Shown piece after piece: positions 1 to 8,308 of a DNA stretch of 37,356 nt. Both the position numbers and the translations under genes were made by a program. This stretch comes from Elusimicrobiota bacterium (GTDB lineage Bacteria; Elusimicrobiota; Elusimicrobia; UBA1565; UBA9628): assembly GCA_013044195.1 (NCBI GenBank), contig JABEUV010000016.1, forward strand, positions 1-37,356. The letters run 5' to 3'. The notes beneath the pieces are model-generated. The model was not told where the DNA came from. It saw only the letters and a program-made list of their open reading frames with translations, and searched no databases. Every line of letters begins with the position of its first letter. Position 1 is the stretch's first letter.

Positions 1-509
1 CAGGCCACGACGGGGTTGTAGACGCGCCCGTTCGGCGCCAGCGCGCGCGGCGCCTCGCAAAGGAAGCGCGCGTTCAGGTCTCCGCCCGCGGCGCCGCCGT
101 CGACCGAGGAGATCAAGCGCCGGGGGAGCGCGGGATCGACCAAACTTCCCGGGAAATGCGGCGCGTTGTAGACCATCGCGTCGACTTTCACGCCGAGGGA
201 AACGAGCGGCTGGGTCAGCGGACCTTGCAGGAACCGGCAGACGCGCGCGACTCCGTTGCGGCGCGCGTTGGCGCGCGCCAAGCGCAAGGCCGCCGGGTTG
301 ATGTCGGTCCCGTAGACGCGGCGCGCGCCCAGCTTGGCGGCCAGGATCGCGTGAAGGCCGGAGCCGGTGCCGACGTCCAGAAAGACGTCTCCCGGACGCA
401 CGCGCATCTGGGCCGCGGAAAACCACGACATCAGGTTCGGCACGAAGACGTCCGTTCGATGAAGACCGAGCGCGATCATTTGTTCCTGGACTTTCGCGCG
501 GACCTGCAT
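1..509 (-). CDS. SAM-dependent methyltransferase, HemK/PrmC-like (partial, runs off left edge)
   Basis: Reverse-strand reading from ATG at 509: MQVRAKVQEQMIALGLHRTDVFVPN...DVFLDVGTGSGLHAILAAKLGARRVYGTDINPAALRLARANARRNG...VDAMVYNAPHFPG...DGGAAGG. Motif I (DVGTGSG), N-x-P motif IV and DGGxxG are present. Not in the supplied ORF list because it is open at the edge. Confidence 0.75.
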   Translation of the reverse strand, partial: MQVRAKVQEQMIALGLHRTDVFVPNLMSWFSAAQMRVRPGDVFLDVGTGSGLHAILAAKLGARRVYGTDINPAALRLARANARRNGVARVCRFLQGPLTQPLVSLGVKVDAMVYNAPHFPGSLVDPALPRRLISSVDGGAAGGDLNARFLCEAPRALAPNGRVYNPVVA

Positions 510-1493
510 GCGGGAATTCTAACGTTTTATAAGACTCACCCGCGAAAGTTCGCGCTCGCCGCCGTTCTCTTCCTGTCCGTCGCTCGGGCGCTTGCGGGAG
601 AAAAAATACCGCTGGTGTACGCCGTGCCGGCGGCGGTGCCGGCGGCCCTGCCGTTGGTCGCCGCCGATCGCGGCTTCTTTCGCGAAGAAGGGCTCGACGT
701 GCGCGTGGCGATGTTCTCCTCGGGACGAGAGGCTCTTCAAGCCCTGCTGGCGGGACAAGCTCAGATCCAATCGGTTTCCGAGACGCCGGTCGTACACGCC
801 ATCGTTCAAGGCAACGCCGTCGTCGTCGTGGCGACCGTCGCCCGGCACCAAGAGGCCAAGCTCATCCTCCGAAGCGATCGCGGCATCCTCAAACCCGAGG
901 ATCTGCGCGGCAAGCGCATCGCCACTTTGCCGGGCACGAACTCCGACTACTTCATGTACAAGTTCCTGGCGGCGCACGGGATGACGCCCGGCGATCTGAA
1001 GGTCGCGAACATGTCTCCGCCCGAGATGGTCGCCGCGTACGCCGACGGGGACATCGACGGCTACTTCGCCTGGGAGCCGCACATCCAGTTCGGTCTGGCC
1101 GCCATGCCGCAATCCCGCGTGTTCTATCCCGGCGCGTTGTACCGCGGCTGGATGACGGTCAACATGAACCCGGCCTATGCGCGGGCTCACCCGGACACCG
1201 TGCGCCGGATCGTGCGCGCGCTGATCAAGGCCGAAGCCTTTATCAAAGCGCATAAGTCCCAAAGTCTCCGGATCGTCGCTCGACGCCTGCGGATGGACGA
1301 CGACGTGCTGCGCATGGTCTGGGATCAGAATCAATACCGCGTGGAGCTCGACGCCTCCTTGGTCGACGAGATGACGGAAATCGGACGTTGGTCGCTCAAA
1401 CTGTCCAAGTCGGACAAACCGCTTCCGAATTTCAGACAATTCATTTATGCCGAGCCGCTTCGCCGCGAACGACCCAAGTCCGTCTCCCTCTGA
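459..1493 (+). CDS. ABC transporter substrate-binding protein, SsuA/NMT1 (nitrate/sulfonate/taurine/thiamine-precursor type)
   Basis: Signal-like KFALAAVLFLSVARALAG, then YAVPAAVPAALPLVAADRGFFREEGLDVRV...LLAGQAQIQSVSETPVVHAI...LRGKRIATLPGTNSDYFMYKFL; followed by permease and ATPase. Exact start uncertain (ATG 459, or a non-ATG start nearer 516). Confidence 0.85.
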   Translation: MKTERDHLFLDFRADLHAGILTFYKTHPRKFALAAVLFLSVARALAGEKIPLVYAVPAAVPAALPLVAADRGFFREEGLDVRVAMFSSGREALQALLAGQAQIQSVSETPVVHAIVQGNAVVVVATVARHQEAKLILRSDRGILKPEDLRGKRIATLPGTNSDYFMYKFLAAHGMTPGDLKVANMSPPEMVAAYADGDIDGYFAWEPHIQFGLAAMPQSRVFYPGALYRGWMTVNMNPAYARAHPDTVRRIVRALIKAEAFIKAHKSQSLRIVARRLRMDDDVLRMVWDQNQYRVELDASLVDEMTEIGRWSLKLSKSDKPLPNFRQFIYAEPLRRERPKSVSL

Positions 1494-2244
1494 GTCTTCG
1501 CGCGCGCTCGTCTCCCTCGGCTCGGCGGCGGCCGCCCTGCTCGTCTGGGAAGCGGCCGCCCGCTCCGGCGTCTATCCGCCGCATTTATTTCCGCCGCCCA
1601 GCGCCGTTTTGCGCGCGCTCGTCTTGGACGCGCGCTCCGGGGAACTCGCCTCGGACCTGGCCGCCAGCGGACGGCGCTGGAGCGCGGGGCTCGCGCTCGG
1701 CTCGCTGTGCGGCGCCGCCGCGGGTCTGCTGACCGGCGCCTGGCGTCCGGCGCGGCTGGCGGCCTCGCCGCTACTCCATTTCCTGCGCGTCGTTCCCTTC
1801 ATGATGCTGATGCCGTTGACTCTGCTCTGGTTCGGCATCGGCGAGGAGTCGAAAATACTCTTTGCCGCGTGGGGGGCCTTCTTTCCCGTCTGGCTGTCGA
1901 CGGAAACGGCGGTGTTCTCCGTGGAAAGGGAATACGTCTGGGCCGCGCGCACGCTCGGCGCCGACGGGCTTAGGCTTTGGTGGGAGGTCTATGTGCCGCG
2001 CAGTCTGCCCGGCACGGCGACCGGCGTGCGTTTGGCCGTCTCCACGTCGATGTTCGCGCTGGCCGCCGCCGAAATGGTCGGCTCTTTCGACGGCATCGCC
2101 TACCGCGCGTTCTACTGCTACCAGTTATTTCAGAGCGAGAAAATGATGGCCTGCATCGCGGCCGTCGGCGTCTGCGGCTATGTGGCCGATCGAATATTCG
2201 CGGCCGCCGTCCGACGCCTGTTGCCTTGGCAGGAGCCCGCGTGA
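1447..2244 (+). CDS. ABC transporter permease (SsuC/TauC type)
   Basis: Multi-TM protein with EAA-loop-like segment EYVWAARTLGADGLRLWWEVYVPRSLPGTATGVRLAVS; overlaps end of SBP gene and start of ATPase gene. Confidence 0.88.
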   Translation: MPSRFAANDPSPSPSESSRALVSLGSAAAALLVWEAAARSGVYPPHLFPPPSAVLRALVLDARSGELASDLAASGRRWSAGLALGSLCGAAAGLLTGAWRPARLAASPLLHFLRVVPFMMLMPLTLLWFGIGEESKILFAAWGAFFPVWLSTETAVFSVEREYVWAARTLGADGLRLWWEVYVPRSLPGTATGVRLAVSTSMFALAAAEMVGSFDGIAYRAFYCYQLFQSEKMMACIAAVGVCGYVADRIFAAAVRRLLPWQEPA

Positions 2245-2990
2245 GCGCGGCGCTGGAACTGAGGGGGGTCGGTTTCAACTACCTTTCGCGACGCGGACCC
2301 GTCTCGGCGCTGGTGGGCGTCGATCTGACGCTCGCCCCCAGCGAGTTCGTCTGCCTGCTGGGTCCGTCCGGCGGAGGAAAATCCACCTTGCTGGCGCTCG
2401 CCGCGGGCTTGCTGGCGCCGACCGCGGGACAGGTGTTCGCCCATGGCCGGCCCGTCCCGGGTCCGGGAGTCGAACGGGGACTCGTGCTGCAGAAGCACGC
2501 GCTGTTCCCGTGGAGGACCGCGCGCGGCAACGTCGAGTTCGGTCCGCGCCTGAAAGGATCGTCCGCGCCCGAACGACGACGGTGCGCCGAGGAACTCCTG
2601 GCCGCCGTCGGACTGCCGGAATGCGCCGACCGCTATCCCTCGGCCCTCAGCGAAGGCCAGCGCCAGCGCGTCGCGCTGGCCCGGGCTCTCGCCGGCGAAC
2701 CGGAGATCCTCCTGATGGACGAGCCTTTCGCTTCGCTCGACGCGCTGACGCGCCGACAGATGCAGGAACTGCTTGTCGCCGTCTGGACTCAACGTCGGCC
2801 GAGCGTGCTTTTCGTCACGCACGACGTCGACGAGGCGCTGACGCTGGGCGACCGCGTGGCCGTGCTGTCGGCGTGTCCCGGGAGGATTCTCTTCACGCGC
2901 GGGGTGCCGCGGCCGCGGGACGCGGCCGCGCGCCTGGCCCCCGAAACCGCCGCTCTGCGCGCCGAATGCCTGAGCGCGCTGGGAGCCTAG
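2241..2990 (+). CDS. ABC transporter ATP-binding protein (SsuB/TauB type)
   Basis: GTG start at 2241 overlapping permease stop; Walker A GPSGGGKST, signature LSEGQRQRVALARAL, Walker B ILLMDEPF, D-loop ASLDALT, H-loop VTHDVDEAL. Confidence 0.93.
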   Translation: MSAALELRGVGFNYLSRRGPVSALVGVDLTLAPSEFVCLLGPSGGGKSTLLALAAGLLAPTAGQVFAHGRPVPGPGVERGLVLQKHALFPWRTARGNVEFGPRLKGSSAPERRRCAEELLAAVGLPECADRYPSALSEGQRQRVALARALAGEPEILLMDEPFASLDALTRRQMQELLVAVWTQRRPSVLFVTHDVDEALTLGDRVAVLSACPGRILFTRGVPRPRDAAARLAPETAALRAECLSALGA

Positions 2991-2994
2991 CGGG

Positions 2995-3915
2995 ATGGAA
3001 CTGATCGACGCGCACGCGCACATCACCCGCCTCACCGACCTGGACGCCGTGGCCGCGCGTATGCGCGACGCCCATATCGCCGCCGCCGTCGTGATGGCCC
3101 GCGAAGTCCGCGAAGACCGCATACTGGAGTTCGCCCGACGCCGCCCGCGCCTCGTCTGGCCGATGTTCGGCGGCCGCGTCTTCCAGCGCGCGCTTCAGGA
3201 CGGTTCGCATAAATCCAGTCCGGGAGGCATACGGCATTACCGGGGCTTTCGTCAGGACTGGTGGCGGCGCCACGAGCGCCGCGTATTCTCCGCGCTCGAC
3301 GCCGCCCTGGACTCGGGACGCTTCCGCGGCATCGGCGAGATCCGCCTCAAGCACCGCGGCTGCGGCCGCGGCGTGCCCGAAATGAAGTGCGACTACGATT
3401 TCGAACCCGATCATCCCGTGATCCTGCGTCTGCTGGAAGTCGCCGCGCGGCGGCGCGTGCCCGTCGTGTTCCACCTGGAGGTGGACGATGACGCGCCGGG
3501 ACGCCTTGCCGCATTCTCCCGCGCGCTTTCGTCCTGCGCCCGAGCGCGGGTCGTGTGGGCGCACGCGGGGCCCTGTCCGCCCGCGACCTTGGAAAGGATG
3601 CTGGCGCGACACGCGAACCTCCATGGCGAAATCCAGCCTCTCACGCGCAACACCTACGCCGCGCGCGTCCCGATGCTGCGCACGTTTCCGGCGCTGACCG
3701 GACCCGGCGGCCGCCTCCTGCCCGCCTGGCACGAACTCTTCGAGACGTACGCCGACCGATTGATGTTCGGGGCGGACTGCCGCACGCCGGCCGAATACGG
3801 GCACCTGGCCGTGCGCGCCGAGGACATGCGCGGCTTGCTCGCGCAATTAAGCCTTCGCGCGGCGCGGCGGATCGCTCACGTCACGGCCGAACGCCTCTAC
3901 GGAGCGCGCCGTTGA
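2995..3915 (+). CDS. Amidohydrolase-family TIM-barrel hydrolase
   Basis: MELIDAHAHITRL (HxH), FHLEVD, VVWAHAGPCP and LMFGADC are arranged as in amidohydrolase_2 proteins. Confidence 0.75.
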   Translation: MELIDAHAHITRLTDLDAVAARMRDAHIAAAVVMAREVREDRILEFARRRPRLVWPMFGGRVFQRALQDGSHKSSPGGIRHYRGFRQDWWRRHERRVFSALDAALDSGRFRGIGEIRLKHRGCGRGVPEMKCDYDFEPDHPVILRLLEVAARRRVPVVFHLEVDDDAPGRLAAFSRALSSCARARVVWAHAGPCPPATLERMLARHANLHGEIQPLTRNTYAARVPMLRTFPALTGPGGRLLPAWHELFETYADRLMFGADCRTPAEYGHLAVRAEDMRGLLAQLSLRAARRIAHVTAERLYGARR

Positions 3916-4015
3916 CGCCGCGTTGCCAAACCGCCGTTCAAGAGGTAAAGTCAAGCCATGCGATCCTTTCGTGCGGCCTACGTCCGGCAAGGCTGAGTCT
4001 TCACCCGGAAGCACG

Positions 4016-5407
4016 ATGACCCATCGGCACGCACGTTCGACGCCACCCGAGACGCCCGACAGAACCGAGGCGTTGCTGTCGTCGCTTCGCCGCAAACGCA
4101 GCGAAGTCGCGGAGCGCTTTTCGCCGCGACGGCTCAACGGCTGCCGCCCGGCGGACGTGCGCAGCGTGCTGATGATCGTCTCCGCCTCGCGCAGCGGCTC
4201 CAGCGTGCTCCACTATTTGCTGGCGCGCCTGCCCGGCGTGGTTTCGCTGAACGGAGAGGACAGCGTCTTCACCCGTCTGCACGGCCTCGGCTGGGCGAAA
4301 TCGACGGACGACTCGGACTTCATCGCGCCCGAGGACGCCGCCGCTCTGCGCGTCGCGCCGTCGATCGCCGAAGACATCCTGTTGGACTCCGGCGAACTGG
4401 CGTCTCACGCGCCCGCCGACAAGCACTTGCGCGAGAATTATTTGGCCGACAGCGTGCAGCGCCTGCTCCTGCAGTTTCCGCAAGCCGACGCTTCTCCCGA
4501 CAAACTTTTGCAGGCCTGCACGGCGGCTCTCGGCGATCGCGCCCCGAACCAGCCGGGGTTTTCCGCCGCCGACTATTGGCGCCTCGCGCTCGAACGTCTT
4601 CACGGCGCGGGCCTGGACGCGCGGCTCGGCTATTACGACCTGCGCGGCAGCGATCCGGCCGCCGATTTCCCGAACCGCGGCAACTCGTTGCCGCCGCCGT
4701 TTTCCAATATCTGTCTGGAAGAACCGCCGTTCGTCGTCCCTCAGCCGCGGCGTCTGCCGGACCCGAAGGAATTAGAACACAAGACCCTGCTTTTAAAATC
4801 CTCCTCGGATTGTTATCGCCTCTGGCTGATCCGCCGCCTCTTCCCAAACGCACGCTTCAAGTTCGTGGTCTTGGCCCGCAACCCGGCCGCCGCGATCAAC
4901 GGCTTGATGGACGGCTGGCTGTCCGACGGCTTCTACTCCCAGAATCTCGGCCACATTGCCGCCCTGGACGTCCAGGGCTACAGCCGCGACGACCGCCCCT
5001 GGACGAGACAGTGGTGGAATTTCGACCTGCCTCCGGGCTGGGCTCAGGTCCGCACCCGGCCCCTCGAAGAAGTGTGCGCGCGGCAATGGCTCTCGGCCAA
5101 TCAGCATATCCTCAGCGGCATACGCAGCGGCCTTATCGAGGAACGCCTGGACGTCCGCTATGAGTCTTTCCTGGAGCCGCGTTCGCTGGCGGGGACGCTG
5201 AGCGCGATCGGCCGCTTCGCCGGCCTGACGGGGGACCCGACCGCGAGCGTCGGGTGCATCCCTCCAGTGATGTCGGTGACTCCGCCGGCTCCGCAAAAAT
5301 GGCGCAAGCGCCGCGATCTTTTGGCCGCGCTGGTCCAAGACGGTGAGATTGCCGCGCTGGCACGAGAGTTCGGCTACGCCCCCGAGCGGTGGGAGTCCTG
5401 GGCATGA
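4016..5407 (+). CDS. Sulfotransferase-like protein (divergent)
   Basis: 5'-PSB-like SASRSGSSVLHYLLARLPGVVSLNGED and 3'-PB-like FKFVVLARNPAAAINGLMDGW; ATG 4016 preceded by GGAAG. ORF also open from 3923. Confidence 0.65.
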   Translation: MTHRHARSTPPETPDRTEALLSSLRRKRSEVAERFSPRRLNGCRPADVRSVLMIVSASRSGSSVLHYLLARLPGVVSLNGEDSVFTRLHGLGWAKSTDDSDFIAPEDAAALRVAPSIAEDILLDSGELASHAPADKHLRENYLADSVQRLLLQFPQADASPDKLLQACTAALGDRAPNQPGFSAADYWRLALERLHGAGLDARLGYYDLRGSDPAADFPNRGNSLPPPFSNICLEEPPFVVPQPRRLPDPKELEHKTLLLKSSSDCYRLWLIRRLFPNARFKFVVLARNPAAAINGLMDGWLSDGFYSQNLGHIAALDVQGYSRDDRPWTRQWWNFDLPPGWAQVRTRPLEEVCARQWLSANQHILSGIRSGLIEERLDVRYESFLEPRSLAGTLSAIGRFAGLTGDPTASVGCIPPVMSVTPPAPQKWRKRRDLLAALVQDGEIAALAREFGYAPERWESWA

Positions 5408-6375
5408 CGCGCGCGACGCGACCCGCCGCCTATCAAGGGCCCGGCTGGCGGCCGCGCCGGGTAAGCCTGAGCGACGACATGGCGCGGGAGCGGGGCCCAT
5501 GGTCCCGCCGCCGCGTCGACTCTGAATACAAGCGGCTGGAAGAAGTGATTCTTCATTGCCCCGGCGACGAACTCTCGCGCGTCCACGTGCCGAACGCCGT
5601 TCAGCACCTTGAGCGCATCGACGCGGCGGCGATACGCCGGGAATACGCCGTCCTCGCCGCCGCGCTTCGTAAGTTGGGCATTGAGGCGCATCGGCTCCCT
5701 CTTGGATCCGGTAGCGCGTCGTGGCCGGCGCAGCCCAATCTCATGTTCGCGCGCGATCTTTTCTTCAACACGAAGGAAGGCGCCGTCGTGTCTCGCATGG
5801 GCAGCGCCGTGCGGGCGGGGGAAGAAAAGCACGCCGCGCTGGCGCTGGCGTCCTTGGCCGTTCCCATCAACCGGACCATTTCCGGCACCGGGACCTTCGA
5901 AGGAGCGGACGCGCTTTGGCTCGACGCGCACACGGTCGTCTGCGCGGTCGGCGGACGCACGAACCCGGAAGGACTACGGCAACTTCGCGAAGCCCTGAGA
6001 CCGCAAGGCGTCGACGTTCTCTCGGTCGCTCTGCCCCAAGGGTTTCAGCATCTGTTGGGCCTCCTCCAAATCGTCGACAAGCGCTTGGCCTTTTTAAGAC
6101 ACGAGCGCGCTCCCCAGGAACTCTCACGCCTGCTTCTGAAGCGTGGATTCTCGATCCGCCCCGTGCCGGAATCGGAGGAGACGGTCGTCCGGCAAGGAAT
6201 GAATCTGGTCGTCGTCGCGCCCCGGACGATCCTGATGCCCCACGACTGTCCGAGTCTCAAGCGCTATTACGAACGCTCCGGCTTGACCGTCGCCGCCGAG
6301 CTGGATATCCGGCAAATCCGACGCGGAGCGGGCGGGCTGGCCTGCGCGGTCGGAATCGTGTCGCGACGGACCTAA
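5404..6375 (+). CDS. Arginine deiminase / dimethylargininase / amidinotransferase-fold (pentein) protein
   Basis: NLMFARDLFFNTKEGAVVSRMGSAVRAGEE, GTGTFEGADALWLDAHTVVCAVGGRTNPEG, QHLLGLLQIVD, and C-terminal Cys motif GAGGLACAVGIVSR match the order of guanidine-modifying pentein motifs. ATGA overlap with upstream gene. Confidence 0.8.
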   Translation: MTRATRPAAYQGPGWRPRRVSLSDDMARERGPWSRRRVDSEYKRLEEVILHCPGDELSRVHVPNAVQHLERIDAAAIRREYAVLAAALRKLGIEAHRLPLGSGSASWPAQPNLMFARDLFFNTKEGAVVSRMGSAVRAGEEKHAALALASLAVPINRTISGTGTFEGADALWLDAHTVVCAVGGRTNPEGLRQLREALRPQGVDVLSVALPQGFQHLLGLLQIVDKRLAFLRHERAPQELSRLLLKRGFSIRPVPESEETVVRQGMNLVVVAPRTILMPHDCPSLKRYYERSGLTVAAELDIRQIRRGAGGLACAVGIVSRRT

Positions 6376-6376
6376 G

Positions 6377-7408
6377 ATGACGAACGACTCTCCGATCTTC
6401 ATCATCGGCACGGAGCGCTCGGGGTCGAACCTGCTCCGCCTGATTCTCAACGAGCATCCGTCGCTCGCCATCCCGCATCCCCCGCACCTGCTCAAGGACT
6501 TGATGCCGCTGGCGCCGTGCTACGGGGATTTGGGCGCGGACGAGAGCTTCCGCCGCCTCGTCGACGACGCCGTCACGCTGGTGGACCTGCATTTCTCGCC
6601 GTGGGACGTCCGCGTCGACCGCGAAGAGGTCTTCGCCCGGGCGCCCGGCCGCAGCGTCTACGGCGTCAAGGCCGCGATCTACGACCAATACCGCCGCTCC
6701 AAAGGACGCCGCCGCTGGGGCTGCAAGAGCACTTTCGTCATCCATTACGTCGACCAGGTCCTCGCAATCCACCCGGACGCGCGCTTCATTCACCTGGTGC
6801 GCGACGGACGCGACGTCGCCGTGTCGGCCAAGACCTCGGTCTTCAATCATTTCCATCCGCACTACGTCGCCCGTCTCTGGGCCGAACAGCAGAAAACGGC
6901 GATCGCCCTTTCACGCTCGCTCTCCGCGGAGCAGATGATCTGCGTTCGCTATGAAGATCTCTTGGACGATCCCGCCCGGGAGACGCGACGCGTGTGCGGC
7001 TTTCTCGGCGAAGACTATTCCGATTCTCTGCTGGACTATTTCAAGGGCGCCGAAGCCAAAAGACTTGCCGCGCAGAGCCGTTCATGGGAGAACGTGTCCA
7101 AGTCGGTGCTGAAGGGAAACCGCTCCAAATACAAGCGGGAGCTGAGCGCCCGTGAAATTCACGCCTTCGAGCTTCAGGCCTTCGAGCCTCTCGCGCACTA
7201 CGGCTACGCGCTGGAAAATGATCCGGCTCTGTTGAGGGCCGAAGCACGGAAGCCGCTCGCTGTCGCGACACGATTGCGTTATTGGACGGCCGAGCAGGCG
7301 ATGAGCGCGCGCATGGGCGCGCAGGCGCTTCTTGCCGACCGCAATGCTTTCCTGCGTTTAAGAAAGAATCTGTTCCTGCGCAAGCTGCGTCTGTTGCGAC
7401 GAGCCTAA
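6377..7408 (+). CDS. PAPS-dependent sulfotransferase family protein
   Basis: FIIGTERSGSNLLRLILNEHPSLAIP (5'-PSB), FIHLVRDGRDVAVSAKT (3'-PB), ICVRYEDLLDDPARETRRVCGFLG. Confidence 0.88.
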   Translation: MTNDSPIFIIGTERSGSNLLRLILNEHPSLAIPHPPHLLKDLMPLAPCYGDLGADESFRRLVDDAVTLVDLHFSPWDVRVDREEVFARAPGRSVYGVKAAIYDQYRRSKGRRRWGCKSTFVIHYVDQVLAIHPDARFIHLVRDGRDVAVSAKTSVFNHFHPHYVARLWAEQQKTAIALSRSLSAEQMICVRYEDLLDDPARETRRVCGFLGEDYSDSLLDYFKGAEAKRLAAQSRSWENVSKSVLKGNRSKYKRELSAREIHAFELQAFEPLAHYGYALENDPALLRAEARKPLAVATRLRYWTAEQAMSARMGAQALLADRNAFLRLRKNLFLRKLRLLRRA

Positions 7409-7431
7409 GCGCTCAGACCTGGGGTGGGACC

Positions 7432-8292
7432 TCAAGAAAGGCGCTGGAGCGCCTCGCGGGCTTCCGTATAGTCCGGGAACAGCAGCAGCGCGGTTTGATA
7501 ATGCGCGCGGGCTTCTTCATGTCGGCCCGAACCCGCACAGAGGTCGGCCAGCAGCTTGCGCGACGTCACGTAATTCGGGTCGCAGCGCAGGCAGGCGCGC
7601 GCATGCGCCTCCGCCTCCTTGGGGGAGCCCGTTTTCAAAGCCACATACGCCCGCGTGTGGTGCAGAAGCGCGTAGTCCGCGTCGAGCGCCGCGGCCCGGC
7701 ACAATTCGGCGCGAGCTTCCTCGAACCGCTCGAGATAGGCGAGCGCGATCGCCCCGTAGACCGGAGCGCGGAAATCGTCCGGCTCCGCGTTGGCGGCTTC
7801 CCGCGCCCAGGACAGCGCTTCCTCGTGGCGCCGCGCCTGCAGATGCGCCTGGGTCAACAGAAGCATGTTCGTCGAATCCTTCTCCAACTCGACGAGCGCT
7901 TGAAAGTGAACGACCGCACTTTCGACGGAGCCCGCTTCCAACTCGACCGAGCCCCGCGCCAACGTCATATCTGCGGGGGGCGCGTCGAGTTTTTCCGCCG
8001 CGGCCAACGCGGCGTCCGCCTCGGCACGACGAAGCAGGGACCCCAGCGTGATCGCCCGGTAGACATAGGCCGACGCGCAGACCGGGTCCAACCCCAACGC
8101 CACGGCAAACTCCGCAAGGCCGCGTGCGGTGTCGAAGCGGCTCTCCTTGACGCAGAAGAAGCCCAGATGCGCGTGCGCGTCGGCGGACGTCGGATGGCGG
8201 CGAACGGCCTCTTCAAAATAAATCCGGCCGGCCGTCCAGCGATCCCGCCGGAAGAAGCGCCGCGCCTCTTCACGCAAAAGGCCGGGGATCAT
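7432..8292 (-). CDS. TPR-repeat protein
   Basis: Repeated TPR-like helices: AGRIYFEEAVRRHPTSADAHAHLGFFCV, PDDFRAPVYGAIALAYLERFEEARAELCRAAALDADYALLHHTRAYVAL, EEARAHYQTALLLFPDYTEAREAL. Confidence 0.8.
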   Translation of the reverse strand: MIPGLLREEARRFFRRDRWTAGRIYFEEAVRRHPTSADAHAHLGFFCVKESRFDTARGLAEFAVALGLDPVCASAYVYRAITLGSLLRRAEADAALAAAEKLDAPPADMTLARGSVELEAGSVESAVVHFQALVELEKDSTNMLLLTQAHLQARRHEEALSWAREAANAEPDDFRAPVYGAIALAYLERFEEARAELCRAAALDADYALLHHTRAYVALKTGSPKEAEAHARACLRCDPNYVTSRKLLADLCAGSGRHEEARAHYQTALLLFPDYTEAREALQRLS

Positions 8293-8308
8293 CGCTTCGC
8301 GCCGCCTC

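Noticed and set aside
519-1439. Long ORF on - strand opposite the ABC substrate-binding gene
   Set aside because: His/Arg/Asp-rich shadow ORF; the + strand frame has clear SsuA/NMT1 motifs.
7440-7453. ggcgctggagcgcc inverted repeat at the convergent junction
   Set aside because: Lies inside the TPR coding end, no U-tract; likely chance in high-GC sequence.
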